A DNA stretch of 64,000 bases, from contig NZ_SRSO01000006.1 in NCBI RefSeq assembly GCF_004791695.1, forward strand, positions 1 to 64,000. Reading direction: 5' to 3'. The DNA is from Flavivirga rizhaonensis (GTDB lineage Bacteria > Bacteroidota > Bacteroidia > Flavobacteriales > Flavobacteriaceae). Both the position numbers and the translations under genes were made by a program. This document shows, one piece after another, positions 7,981 to 16,858 of the stretch. The notes under the pieces are model-generated. The model did not search any database. It saw nothing but the letters and a program-made list of their open reading frames with translations, and was not told where the DNA came from. The stretch's first letter is position 1; the number at the start of each line of letters is the position of its first letter.

Positions 7981-9234
7981 TTATAATCCAAATACTTCTT
8001 TTACTTTGTCAACATAATCTAATTTTTCCCAAGTGAATAACTCTACATCTAGGGTCGTCGCTTCTCCATTAGGCTGCGTAAATGTTTTAGTGACCGTTTC
8101 ATTGTTACGTCCCATATGTCCATAAGCAGCTGTTTCGCTGTACATAGGAGAGCGTAATTTTAAACGTTCTTCAATGGCAAATGGGCGCATATCAAAGATT
8201 TTAGAAACTTTTTCAGCAATTTCACCATCGGTCATATTGAAAGAACAGGTTCCATACGTATCAATAAAAATTCCCATAGGCTCTACGACACCAATAGCAT
8301 AACTCACCTGTACTAAAACTTCATCAGCAACACCAGCAGCCACTAAGTTTTTTGCGATATGACGCGTTGCATAAGCAGCACTTCTATCTACTTTACTAGG
8401 ATCTTTTCCGGAAAAAGCACCTCCACCGTGAGCACCTTTTCCACCGTAGGTATCCACAATAATTTTTCTTCCTGTTAATCCGGTATCTCCATGAGGTCCA
8501 CCAATAACAAATTTTCCAGTTGGATTTATATGGTATTTAATATCACTATTAAATAAAATCTGAATTTGTTCAGGTAGCTTAGCAACGACACGAGGGATTA
8601 AAATATCAACAATATCTTTTCTGATTTTGGCTAACATAGTCTCATCTTCATCAAAATCGTCGTGTTGCGTAGACACTACAATAGCATCAATACGTTGCGG
8701 GATATTATCATCGCTGTATTCAATAGTTACCTGACTTTTAGAATCAGGGCGTAAATAGGTAATATCTTTATTCTCTCTTCTTAATTCGGCAAGTTCAATG
8801 AGGATTCTATGCGACAAATCTAAAGCCAAAGGCATAAAGTTTTCAGTCTCATTAGTTGCATAACCAAACATCATACCTTGGTCACCTGCTCCTTGTTGTT
8901 CTTTGCTTGCTCTATCGACACCTCTATTAATATCGTCAGATTGTTCATGAATAGCAGAAACGACTCCACAAGAATTGCCATCAAACATATATTCTCCCTT
9001 GGTGTAACCAATTTTGTTTATGGTTTCTCTTGCAATTTTTTGTACATCTAAGTATGTTTTAGATTTTACCTCACCAGCAAGTACCACTTGTCCTGTAGTA
9101 ACTAAAGTTTCACAAGCTACTTTTGAGTCTGTATCAAAAGCCAAAAAATTATCAATTAAAGCATCGCTAATTTGATCTGCTACTTTGTCTGGGTGTCCTT
9201 CAGAAACACTTTCCGAAGTAAATAAATAAGCCAT
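7981..9234 (-). CDS. metK: S-adenosylmethionine synthase
   Basis: A 417-residue cytoplasmic enzyme that makes S-adenosylmethionine from methionine and ATP. The N-terminal [19 protein letters not shown] contains the catalytic His and methionine-loop residues. The family signatures [12 protein letters not shown] and [17 protein letters not shown] are intact, and [11 protein letters not shown] holds the second conserved loop. The length is typical for the long form. The gene has its own promoter box, a SAM-II-like riboswitch in the leader and a strong terminator, so it is a single-gene unit with probable feedback by its product. It is divergent from the ilv operon. Confidence 0.97.
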   Translation of the reverse strand: MAYLFTSESVSEGHPDKVADQISDALIDNFLAFDTDSKVACETLVTTGQVVLAGEVKSKTYLDVQKIARETINKIGYTKGEYMFDGNSCGVVSAIHEQSDDINRGVDRASKEQQGAGDQGMMFGYATNETENFMPLALDLSHRILIELAELRRENKDITYLRPDSKSQVTIEYSDDNIPQRIDAIVVSTQHDDFDEDETMLAKIRKDIVDILIPRVVAKLPEQIQILFNSDIKYHINPTGKFVIGGPHGDTGLTGRKIIVDTYGGKGAHGGGAFSGKDPSKVDRSAAYATRHIAKNLVAAGVADEVLVQVSYAIGVVEPMGIFIDTYGTCSFNMTDGEIAEKVSKIFDMRPFAIEERLKLRSPMYSETAAYGHMGRNNETVTKTFTQPNGEATTLDVELFTWEKLDYVDKVKEVFGL

Positions 9235-9282
9235 AAGTTGTCTTTTATATTAGGATTTGACGATACGTCGAAGGAAGTTTAC

Positions 9283-9357
9283 ACTGCCTTTAGCATTTTT
9301 ATTTATGCAGAAACAAGTTCAACATAAAGAGGTTGCAATCAGTCAAATCTTTCCTCT
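9283..9357 (-). promoter_or_regulatory. SAM-II-like riboswitch upstream of metK
   Basis: On the minus strand the leader reads AGAGG (9357-9353), then GATTTGACTGATTGCAA, then CCTCT, closing stem P1. Further on, AATAAAAATGCTAAAGG is followed by CAGT (9286-9283). The SAM-II signature words GATTT..., ATTGCAA and AAATGCTAAA are all present in order, and ACTG in the P1 loop can pair with the 3' CAGT to form the pseudoknot. An extra TTTATG/CATAAA stem (9328-9323 with 9307-9302) is inserted before the conserved 3' part. Ligand binding is inferred from the motif and from metK being the next gene. Confidence 0.75.
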
Positions 9358-9371
9358 GTTATTTGTGTTGG

Positions 9372-9379
9372 CAAAAGTA
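9372..9379 (-). promoter_or_regulatory. Bacteroidetes-type -7 box of metK
   Basis: On the minus strand TACTTTTG fits TAnnTTTG exactly. Transcription starting a few bases further on would include the whole riboswitch, whose first stem base is 15 bases downstream of the box. A -33 element is not clear. Confidence 0.55.
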
Positions 9380-9469
9380 AAAAAATAAAAGGAAATGATG
9401 ATTTGTTTTTATTTTTTTTAAAAATAAATTGGTTATTACATTTTAATTGTAAATATTTGTATCAACAAA

Positions 9470-9532
9470 ATGAAAAAGCAAATATTAAATATCGTTTCTA
9501 TTATTGTCATTGTGATTATTTCACAACGATAG
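9470..9532 (+). CDS. ilv operon leader peptide
   Basis: This is a 20-codon frame, MKKQILNIVSIIVIVIISQR, ending in TAG. Eleven of the twenty residues are Ile, Leu or Val, and ten of the thirteen codons from 5 to 17 are for these amino acids. It lies directly before a hairpin pair and the genes for branched-chain amino acid synthesis. It fits a ribosome-stalling leader: shortage of charged Ile, Val or Leu tRNA would stop the ribosome before the antiterminator arm at 9527. Reading through to the stop would cover that arm. It is too short for routine gene callers. Confidence 0.85.
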   Translation: MKKQILNIVSIIVIVIISQR

Positions 9533-9576
9533 GAAGCGCTATATATATATATAAATTTTAAAAGCCTTCCTAATCG
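9527..9576 (+). promoter_or_regulatory. Antiterminator of the ilv attenuator
   Basis: CGATAGGAAG (9527-9536), which includes the leader stop codon, pairs with CTTCCTAATCG (9566-9576) over ten base pairs with one bulged A. The 3' strand of this stem is the 5' arm and loop of the terminator hairpin, so the two structures exclude each other. Confidence 0.8.
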
Positions 9577-9588
9577 GGAGGCTTTTTT
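9560..9588 (+). terminator. Attenuator terminator before ilvD
   Basis: AAAAGCCTTCC (9560-9570) pairs with GGGAGGCTTTT (9576-9586) over eleven base pairs including one G-U, followed by T to 9588. It lies 28 bases after the leader-peptide stop and about 245 bases before ilvD, the position of an attenuator. The remaining bases to 9833 form a long untranslated stretch without visible genes. Confidence 0.88.
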
Positions 9589-9833
9589 ATTGCATATTTT
9601 TTAAATTTTGGACGTCATAAAAATAATAGTTTAAATTGTTGTTGTACAGTTGATTATGTGGTTTTTTGGTATTGTGGATTTAACCAGAAAAACCAAAAAA
9701 TAATGTAACTAAAAACCTAAATAAATTAATTTCGAATATTATTTTGGAAGGTCGCAGAATTTTTAAAAGAATTCTTAAATCATTAAAATATTAAATCAAA
9801 AAAAGGAAAAGCATAAAATTATCTGTAATAAAG

Positions 9834-11513
9834 ATGAAGGAACTTAATAAATACAGTAAAACAGTAACTCAAGATTCAACACAACCAGCAGCACAAGCCA
9901 TGTTATATGCGATTGGTTTTTCTGATGAAGACTTTTTTAAACCTCTGGTAGGTATTGCCAGTACAGGTTACGAAGGAAACCCTTGTAACATGCATTTAAA
10001 TGATTTAGCAAAATTAGCTAAAGAAGGTACTAAAAATGAAGATTTGGTCGGATTAATTTTTAATACAATTGGTGTGAGTGATGGTATTTCAATGGGAACA
10101 CCTGGGATGCGTTATTCTTTGCCTTCAAGAGATATTATTGCAGATTCTATGGAGACGGTAGTACAAGGAATGAGTTACGATGGTTTAATTACTGTAGTGG
10201 GGTGTGATAAAAATATGCCAGGTGCATTAATTGCCATGCTTCGTTTAAACAGACCTTCTATTTTAATTTTTGGAGGGACAACAGATTCTGGTTGTCATGA
10301 AGGAAAAAAATTAGATATCGTTTCTGCTTTTGAAGCATGGGGCAGCAAAGTTGCGGGAACTATGGAAGAAAGTGAATTTAAAAGTATAGTGAAAAAATCT
10401 ATTCCGGGTGCAGGTGCTTGTGGTGGGATGTATACGGCAAATACTATGGCGTCGGCTATTGAGGCATTAGGAATGTCATTACCATATAATGGTTCTAATC
10501 CTGCAGGAAGCGACGAGAAAAAAACAGAGTCTGTAAAAGCGGGTGAAACGATGCGTTTGTTACTTGAAAGAGATATTAAGCCATCAGATATTGTGACACG
10601 CAAATCTTTAGAGAATGCCATTCGTTTGGTTACTATTTTAGGAGGATCAACTAATGCAGTATTACACTTCTTAGCCATAGCAAGAGCAGCTCAAATAGAT
10701 TTTACACTTAAAGACTTTCAAGATATTAGTGATAGTACACCATTCTTGGCAGATTTAAAACCTAGCGGACAATACCTAATGGAAGATTTACATGAAGTAG
10801 GAGGTATTCCAGCTGTCTTGAAATATTTGTTGAAAGAAGGATTATTACATGGCGATTGTTTGACTGTAACAGGAAAAACATTGGCAGAAAACTTATTAGA
10901 TGTTAAAGACCTTTCAGAAGGACAGGATATTATAAAGCCTTTAGAAAACCCTATTAAGGCAACAGGACATTTACGCATGTTATATGGAAATTTAGCAAAA
11001 GACGGAAGTGTTGCTAAAATTACAGGGAAAGAAGGTTTGAGCTTTGTTGGAAAAGCTAAAGTATTCGATAGTGAGTATGATGCAAACGATGGTATCCGTG
11101 ATGGTAAAGTAGAAAAAGGAGATGTCGTTGTTATTCGTTATGAAGGACCAAAAGGAGGACCAGGAATGCCAGAAATGTTAAAACCAACTGCTGCTATTAT
11201 GGGCGCAGGATTAGGTAAGGATGTCGCTTTAATTACAGATGGGCGTTTTTCTGGTGGAACACACGGTTTTGTTGTAGGTCATATTACACCCGAGGCTCAA
11301 GAAGGGGGCACCATTGCATTTGTTAAAGATGGTGATATGATTACAATTGATGCCGAAACAAATAGTATTTCTTTAGAAGTTTCAGAGGAAGAATTACAAC
11401 AAAGAAAACAAAATTGGACAGCACCGAAATTAAAGTTTGATAGAGGTGTTCTATATAAATATGCAAGGTCAGTGTCATCAGCATCTAAAGGTTGTGTTAC
11501 TGATGAATTTTAA
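9834..11513 (+). CDS. ilvD: Dihydroxy-acid dehydratase
   Basis: A 559-residue iron-sulfur enzyme that dehydrates 2,3-dihydroxy-isovalerate and 2,3-dihydroxy-3-methylvalerate to the keto acids for valine/leucine and isoleucine. Cluster and metal ligands appear in [16 protein letters not shown] and [12 protein letters not shown], and the C-terminal [17 protein letters not shown] motif is intact. The length and end match the family. It is the first structural gene after the attenuator and is followed by ilvB after a 43-base gap that contains a small palindrome. Its expression should depend on readthrough of the attenuator. Confidence 0.97.
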   Translation: MKELNKYSKTVTQDSTQPAAQAMLYAIGFSDEDFFKPLVGIASTGYEGNPCNMHLNDLAKLAKEGTKNEDLVGLIFNTIGVSDGISMGTPGMRYSLPSRDIIADSMETVVQGMSYDGLITVVGCDKNMPGALIAMLRLNRPSILIFGGTTDSGCHEGKKLDIVSAFEAWGSKVAGTMEESEFKSIVKKSIPGAGACGGMYTANTMASAIEALGMSLPYNGSNPAGSDEKKTESVKAGETMRLLLERDIKPSDIVTRKSLENAIRLVTILGGSTNAVLHFLAIARAAQIDFTLKDFQDISDSTPFLADLKPSGQYLMEDLHEVGGIPAVLKYLLKEGLLHGDCLTVTGKTLAENLLDVKDLSEGQDIIKPLENPIKATGHLRMLYGNLAKDGSVAKITGKEGLSFVGKAKVFDSEYDANDGIRDGKVEKGDVVVIRYEGPKGGPGMPEMLKPTAAIMGAGLGKDVALITDGRFSGGTHGFVVGHITPEAQEGGTIAFVKDGDMITIDAETNSISLEVSEEELQQRKQNWTAPKLKFDRGVLYKYARSVSSASKGCVTDEF

Positions 11514-11527
11514 ATAGATATTTTTTC

Positions 11528-11547
11528 ATTTCCGCGAAGGCGGAAAT
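11528..11547. repeat. Small perfect palindrome between ilvD and ilvB
   Basis: ATTTCCGC (11528-11535) and GCGGAAAT (11540-11547) flank a GAAG loop. It has no T-tail on the plus strand, so it is more likely an intergenic REP-like hairpin or a processing site than a terminator. Confidence 0.6.
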
Positions 11548-11556
11548 CTCAATTTA

Positions 11557-13296
11557 ATGAGTATGAATACAGAAACAGCAAATAAAACACGGGAAGTGCT
11601 AAGTAAAACAGAACGAATTACAGGTAGTGAAGCTATTATTAAATGCTTGATAGCAGAAGATGTAGATATTCTTTATGGGTATCCAGGAGGTGCTATCATG
11701 CCAGTTTACGATGAGTTATATAAATTTAGAAACAAAATTCATCACGTATTAACACGCCATGAACAAGGTGCAGCACATGCAGCTCAGGGGTTTGCAAGAA
11801 TTTCTGGTAGAGTAGGTGTAGCTATGGCGACATCTGGTCCCGGAGCTACTAATTTAATTACAGGAATAGCTGATGCTCAAATCGATTCTACACCATTAGT
11901 ATGTATTACAGGACAAGTCCCATCCCATTTACTGGGTACAGATGCATTTCAGGAAACAGATATTATTGGTATTTCCACACCCGTTACCAAATGGAATCAC
12001 CAAGTCACAAAAGCATCAGAAATTCCGGAAGTTTTAGCTAAAGCATTTTATATAGCTAAAAGCGGTCGTCCAGGTCCCGTATTAATTGATATTACAAAAG
12101 ATGCTCAGTTTGGAGAACTTGATTTTAAATATGAAAAATGCACAGGGGTAAGAAGTTATATTCCAACACCAAAAACCAATTTAGAATCAGTGAAGGCTGC
12201 TGCCAAATTAATTAATGCCGCAAAAAAACCAATGATTGTTTGGGGACAAGGTGTTATTTTAGGTGAAGCAGAAGAACAATTAAAAGCAGTTATTGAAAAA
12301 ACAGGTATTCCTGCCGCTTGGACTATTATGGGAGCCTCGGCTATACCAACATCGCATCCCTTAAACATTGGTATGGTTGGAATGCACGGTAACTATGCCC
12401 CAAATAAATTAACCAACGAATGTGATGTGCTTATCGCAATCGGAATGCGTTTTGATGATCGTGTTACGGGGAGTTTAGATACTTATGCTAAACAAGCAAA
12501 GGTGATTCATTTTGAGATTGACCCAGCTGAGGTTAATAAAAATGTATATGCAGATGTAGCGGTATTGGGTAACTCTAAAGACAGTTTAACAGAATTATTA
12601 CCATTGTTAAATGAAAATTCTCATGGAGCATGGCATCAAGAATTTAAAGATTTATATGCTATAGAATTTGAGAAAGTGATTAAAGATGACCTGCACCCAA
12701 CTAAAGAAGGGTTAACGATGGGTGAAGTTTTAAAAGAAATAAATGTACAAAGTAAAGGTGATGCTGCTATCGTATCAGATGTTGGTCAACATCAAATGAT
12801 TGCCTGTCGTTACTCAGAATTTAATAAAACTAAAAGTAATATTACTTCGGGCGGTTTAGGTACTATGGGATTTGCATTGCCAGCAGCTATTGGAGCTAAA
12901 ATGGCAGCGCCGGAACGCGAAGTAGTAGCTATAATTGGTGATGGTGGTTATCAAATGAATATCCAAGAGTTAGGCACTATATTTCAACAAAAAGTACCTG
13001 TGAAAATCGTGGTATTGAATAATGAGTTTTTAGGAATGGTACGCCAATGGCAGCAGTTGTTTTTTGATAAACGTTATGCATCAACAGAAATGACAAACCC
13101 TGACTTTGTTACTATTGCTAAAGGATATCATATAGATGGAAAACGTGTTACTAAAAGAGAGGAATTAGCAGATGCTATTAAAGAAATGATGGCTTCTAAA
13201 GAGTCTTATTTTTTAGAAGTGTGTGTAGAAAAAGAAGATAATGTATTCCCAATGATTCCTTCAGGAGCATCCGTTTCAGATATCCGTTTAAGCTAA
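11557..13296 (+). CDS. ilvB: Acetolactate synthase large subunit
   Basis: A 579-residue thiamine-diphosphate enzyme that condenses pyruvate with pyruvate or 2-oxobutyrate, the first common step of branched-chain amino acid synthesis. The catalytic glutamate is in TRHEQGAAHAAQG (Glu 69). The FAD region lies in the middle third (IGMRFDDRVTG). The thiamine-diphosphate motif GDGGYQMN followed by VLNNEFLGMVRQWQ is complete. It is followed by the regulatory subunit after only 13 bases. The GFALPAAIGAK motif and the length match biosynthetic enzymes rather than catabolic ones. Confidence 0.97.
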   Translation: MSMNTETANKTREVLSKTERITGSEAIIKCLIAEDVDILYGYPGGAIMPVYDELYKFRNKIHHVLTRHEQGAAHAAQGFARISGRVGVAMATSGPGATNLITGIADAQIDSTPLVCITGQVPSHLLGTDAFQETDIIGISTPVTKWNHQVTKASEIPEVLAKAFYIAKSGRPGPVLIDITKDAQFGELDFKYEKCTGVRSYIPTPKTNLESVKAAAKLINAAKKPMIVWGQGVILGEAEEQLKAVIEKTGIPAAWTIMGASAIPTSHPLNIGMVGMHGNYAPNKLTNECDVLIAIGMRFDDRVTGSLDTYAKQAKVIHFEIDPAEVNKNVYADVAVLGNSKDSLTELLPLLNENSHGAWHQEFKDLYAIEFEKVIKDDLHPTKEGLTMGEVLKEINVQSKGDAAIVSDVGQHQMIACRYSEFNKTKSNITSGGLGTMGFALPAAIGAKMAAPEREVVAIIGDGGYQMNIQELGTIFQQKVPVKIVVLNNEFLGMVRQWQQLFFDKRYASTEMTNPDFVTIAKGYHIDGKRVTKREELADAIKEMMASKESYFLEVCVEKEDNVFPMIPSGASVSDIRLS

Positions 13297-13309
13297 ATTT
13301 AGAAAAGAA

Positions 13310-13843
13310 ATGAACGAAGAAATAAAATCATTCACGATTTCAATTTATACTGAGAATAATATCGGTTTATTAAATCGTATTTCTGCAATTTTTCAACGCA
13401 GGCATATCAATATTGAAAGTTTAACAACGTCTCAATCAGAAATAGAAGGCGTAAACAGATTTGTCATTGTTGTAAACATTACTGAAGCTCAAGCTCAAAA
13501 AATTATAGGGCAATTTCAAAAACAAATTGAAGTTATTCGTGCTTATTATCATACAGAAGAAGAAACTATTTTTCAGGAATCGGGTATGTTTAAAATAAAA
13601 TCTGATTTATTATTTAACGAACCTCAGATTCAGAATATAATTAAAGAAAGTAATGCCAGAATAGTCACTGTAAACAAAGAGTTCTTTGTTTTGGAAAAAT
13701 CTGGTAGAAGAAACGAAATAGAATCACTTCGCAGGGATTTAAATATTTTTGGAATTATGCAATTTGTGCGATCTGGACGTATTTCAGTAACTAAAGAAGA
13801 AATGAAAATCACAGAAATGCTTTTAGCATTTAATAACCAATAA
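13310..13843 (+). CDS. ilvN: Acetolactate synthase small (regulatory) subunit
   Basis: A 177-residue protein with an N-terminal ACT domain (about residues 7-80), opening with [21 protein letters not shown] and containing the [13 protein letters not shown] strand that forms the valine-binding site in this family. A C-terminal ALS_ss domain follows. It binds the large subunit and makes it sensitive to feedback by valine. It lies between ilvB and ilvC with short gaps (13 and 16 bases), so it is clearly in the operon. The length is typical of the longer IlvH-like form. Confidence 0.95.
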   Translation: MNEEIKSFTISIYTENNIGLLNRISAIFQRRHINIESLTTSQSEIEGVNRFVIVVNITEAQAQKIIGQFQKQIEVIRAYYHTEEETIFQESGMFKIKSDLLFNEPQIQNIIKESNARIVTVNKEFFVLEKSGRRNEIESLRRDLNIFGIMQFVRSGRISVTKEEMKITEMLLAFNNQ

Positions 13844-13859
13844 TAACAATAAAATTAAA

Positions 13860-15335
13860 ATGGGAAATTATTTTAACACACTTTCATTAAGAGATAAACT
13901 AGATCAATTATCAAAGTGTAGATTTATGGATGCTTCAGAGTTTTCAGAAGGAGTAAACGCTTTAAAAGGTAAAAAGATAGTTATCGTAGGATGTGGAGCT
14001 CAAGGTCTTAATCAAGGTTTAAACATGAGAGATTCTGGTTTAGATATTTCTTATGCTTTAAGGGATGCTGCAATTTCTGAAAAACGTGCATCTTTTGTTA
14101 ACGCATCGGATAATGGATTTACGGTTGGTACCTATCAAGAGTTAATCCCTACTGCAGATTTAGTGTTAAACTTAACACCAGACAAGCAACATACAAATGC
14201 CGTTAGTGCTGTGATGCCTTTAATGAAAAAAGGAGCAACATTATCATATTCTCATGGATTTAATATTGTTGAGGAGGGCATGCAAATTCGTAAAGATCTT
14301 ACCGTAATCATGGTAGCACCTAAATCTCCAGGTAGCGAAGTACGTGAAGAATATAAGCGTGGTTTTGGTGTGCCAACACTTATTGCTGTGCACGAGGAGA
14401 ACGATCCTGAGGGGAAAGGTTGGGCCCAAGCAAAGGCTTATGCAGCTGCAACTGGAGGTGATAGAGCAGGTGTTTTAGCATCGTCTTTTATTGCCGAGGT
14501 AAAGTCTGATTTAATGGGTGAGCAAACCATTCTTTGTGGTTTGTTACAAACTGGATCTATCCTTTGTTTTGATAAAATGGTTGAAGAAGGAATTGAACCA
14601 GGATACGCTTCAAAATTAATTCAATACGGATGGGAAACAATAACAGAAGGTCTTAAATATGGAGGTGTTACCAACATGATGGATCGTTTGTCTAACCCAG
14701 CTAAAATTAAAGCATTCGAATTATCTGAAGAATTAAAAGATATTATGCGTCCATTATTCCAAAAACATATGGATGATATTATGGAAGGGAATTTCTCTAA
14801 AGGAATGATGGAAGATTGGGCTAATGATGATAAAAACCTATTAGGTTGGAGAGCTGCAACTGGAGAAACTGCTTTCGAAAAAACACCAGCTGGAGATGTT
14901 GAGATTTCAGAGCAAGAATATTATGATAATGGTGTATTAATGGTAGCGTTTGTTCGTGCAGGTGTTGAATTGGCTTTTGAAGCGATGACAGAATCTGGAA
15001 TTATTGATGCTTCTGCTTATTATGAGTCTTTACACGAAACACCACTTATTGCAAACACGATTGCAAGAAAGAAGTTATATGAAATGAACAGTGTAATCTC
15101 TGATACAGCTGAATACGGTTGCTACCTATTTGACCATGCATGTAAACCTTTATTAACAAGTTTCATGAAGAATATCAAGGCAGATGTTATTGGTAAAGCG
15201 TATGCTAAAGATAATGGTACAGGTGTAGATAATGCTAAACTTATTGAAATCAATAAGGTTTTAAGAGATCATCCCGTTGAAAAAGTAGGTGAGTTTTTAA
15301 GATCATCTATGACAGCTATGAAGCCAATAGTTTAG
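13860..15335 (+). CDS. ilvC: Ketol-acid reductoisomerase (class II)
   Basis: A 491-residue NADPH enzyme that isomerises and reduces acetolactate and acetohydroxybutyrate. The Rossmann loop GCGAQG is at residues 44-49, and metal-binding acidic residues lie in [11 protein letters not shown] and in the duplicated C-terminal knotted domain. The length identifies the long, class II form found in enteric bacteria, plants and Bacteroidetes rather than the 330-residue class I form. It stands 16 bases after ilvN. Downstream a palindromic element separates it from ilvA. Confidence 0.96.
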   Translation: MGNYFNTLSLRDKLDQLSKCRFMDASEFSEGVNALKGKKIVIVGCGAQGLNQGLNMRDSGLDISYALRDAAISEKRASFVNASDNGFTVGTYQELIPTADLVLNLTPDKQHTNAVSAVMPLMKKGATLSYSHGFNIVEEGMQIRKDLTVIMVAPKSPGSEVREEYKRGFGVPTLIAVHEENDPEGKGWAQAKAYAAATGGDRAGVLASSFIAEVKSDLMGEQTILCGLLQTGSILCFDKMVEEGIEPGYASKLIQYGWETITEGLKYGGVTNMMDRLSNPAKIKAFELSEELKDIMRPLFQKHMDDIMEGNFSKGMMEDWANDDKNLLGWRAATGETAFEKTPAGDVEISEQEYYDNGVLMVAFVRAGVELAFEAMTESGIIDASAYYESLHETPLIANTIARKKLYEMNSVISDTAEYGCYLFDHACKPLLTSFMKNIKADVIGKAYAKDNGTGVDNAKLIEINKVLRDHPVEKVGEFLRSSMTAMKPIV

Positions 15336-15356
15336 TAAATGAAATTATAGTTTTTC

Positions 15357-15389
15357 AGACCTGTCAGGTTTTAAAAACCTGACAGGTCT
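15357..15389. repeat. Long perfect palindrome between ilvC and ilvA
   Basis: Arms of 16 bp (15357-15372 and 15374-15389), beginning AGACCTGTCAGG, are perfect inverted copies around one base. A nearly identical element lies between argG and argC at 63299-63330. No T-tail follows, and the element sits inside an operon, so it probably does not end transcription. Confidence 0.8.
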
Positions 15390-15403
15390 CATAAAGATAT
15401 ATT

Positions 15404-16669
15404 ATGAACAAGGAGGACAAAACATATTTTCCTAGTATTAATAATATTAGAGTAGCTGCCGATACTATTAAAAAAGTATCGGCAGTTACGCCTTTAGGCC
15501 CTAGCTTAAGGTATTCAAAGCAATATAATGCGAATATCTTTTTAAAGCGTGAAGACTTGCAACAAGTACGCTCTTATAAAATTAGAGGGGCCTTTAATAA
15601 AATTAGTTCACTTACCATAGAAGAGTCCCAAAAGGGTGTGGTTTGTGCCAGTGCAGGTAACCATGCGCAAGGGGTAGCTTTATCTTGCAAATTATTAAAG
15701 ATAAAAGGGACTATTTATATGCCGGCACCAACGCCAAATCAAAAAGTGCAGCAGGTTAAAATGTTTGGTGAAGATTTTATAGACATCAAACTTATTGGCG
15801 ATACTTTTGATGATGCTTATCATAAGGCTATGTTAGAGTGTGAGCAGTTAAAGAAAACCTTTATCCATCCATTTAATGATGAGAAAGTAATAGAAGGGCA
15901 GGCAACTATTGGATTAGAAATTCTGGAGCAAACAACAGCACCAATAGATTATGTGTTTATTGCTGTTGGTGGAGGTGGTTTAGCATCGGGTCTATCAACT
16001 GTTTTTAAAATAGTATCTCCACATACAAAAATTATAGGTGTTGAGCCAGAAGGCGCACCTTCCATGTCGGTGTCTATAAAGAACAATAGAAACACAGAAT
16101 TAGACCATATTGAAAAATTTATTGATGGTGCAGCAGTAAAACGTGTAGGAGATTTAACGTTTTCAATTTGTAAAGAGAACTTGCATGATATGATTACGGT
16201 GCCAGAAGGTAAAGTATGTGAAACTATTTTGGAGCTTTATAATAAAGATGCTATTGTAGTTGAGCCAGCTGGGGCATTGAGTATTTCGGCTTTAGATTTT
16301 TATACAGAAGCCATTAAAGGTAAAAATGTAGTTTGCGTTGTAAGTGGTAGCAATAATGATATTACCAGAACTTCTGAAATTAAGGAGCGCGCTTTATTAT
16401 ATGCGAATTTAAAGCATTATTTTATAGTGAAATTTCCGCAACGTGCAGGTGCTTTAAAAGAGTTTGTCGTTGATATTTTAGGGGAGAATGATGATATCAC
16501 ATATTTTCAATATGCTAAAAAGACAAATCGTGAAAATGGATCTGCTGTCGTTGGGATTCAATTAAAATCTTCTAAGGATTTAGCGCCTTTAATTACTAAA
16601 ATGAAACGTCATAATTTCTATGGTGATTATTTAAATGACAAGCCAGATTTGTTTCAGTTTCTGGTCTAG
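15404..16669 (+). CDS. ilvA: Threonine ammonia-lyase (threonine deaminase), short form
   Basis: A 421-residue PLP enzyme that converts threonine to 2-oxobutyrate, the entry to isoleucine. The PLP lysine is in SYKIRGAFNK (Lys 59), the ASAGNHAQGVA asparagine loop follows, and the phosphate-binding loop is VGGGGLASG. The C-terminal 90 residues form a single ACT-like domain (KHYFIVKFPQRAGAL), so feedback by isoleucine is likely. It is the last gene of the ilv operon, 68 bases after ilvC across the palindrome. An 18-bp inverted repeat follows the stop. Confidence 0.94.
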   Translation: MNKEDKTYFPSINNIRVAADTIKKVSAVTPLGPSLRYSKQYNANIFLKREDLQQVRSYKIRGAFNKISSLTIEESQKGVVCASAGNHAQGVALSCKLLKIKGTIYMPAPTPNQKVQQVKMFGEDFIDIKLIGDTFDDAYHKAMLECEQLKKTFIHPFNDEKVIEGQATIGLEILEQTTAPIDYVFIAVGGGGLASGLSTVFKIVSPHTKIIGVEPEGAPSMSVSIKNNRNTELDHIEKFIDGAAVKRVGDLTFSICKENLHDMITVPEGKVCETILELYNKDAIVVEPAGALSISALDFYTEAIKGKNVVCVVSGSNNDITRTSEIKERALLYANLKHYFIVKFPQRAGALKEFVVDILGENDDITYFQYAKKTNRENGSAVVGIQLKSSKDLAPLITKMKRHNFYGDYLNDKPDLFQFLV

Positions 16670-16676
16670 GCCCTGT

Positions 16677-16718
16677 AATATATAATGCCATTTTATACTC
16701 AAAATGGCATTATATATT
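16677..16718 (+). terminator. Long inverted repeat ending the ilv operon
   Basis: Arms of 18 bp (16677-16694 and 16701-16718), centred on ATGCCATTTT/AAAATGGCAT, are perfect around a six-base loop and begin 8 bases after the ilvA stop. There is only a short T stretch, so termination by this element is likely but not certain. Confidence 0.65.
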
Positions 16719-16773
16719 TACTGACTAGTACAATAAATAAATCCATAAATACAAAATACACAAATATTAAATA

Positions 16774-16781
16774 TAATTTTG
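16774..16781 (+). promoter_or_regulatory. Bacteroidetes-type -7 box before the sulfatase cluster
   Basis: TAATTTTG fits TAnnTTTG and lies 78 bases before the sulfatase ATG, with a small ACAC/GTGT hairpin (around 16799-16813) in the predicted leader. No clear -33 element was seen. Confidence 0.4.
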
Positions 16782-16858
16782 TTGTTTATTATTAAACGCA
16801 CACTTCGCGTGTTTTTAAAAGTCTTAATTATACATCTCTTGCATCTAAAATTAAATAA

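Noticed and set aside
9258..9268. GACG-ATA-CGTC hairpin between the riboswitch and metK
   Set aside because: Only four base pairs and no T-tail; too weak to call a terminator or expression platform, though it could add to ribosome-site masking.
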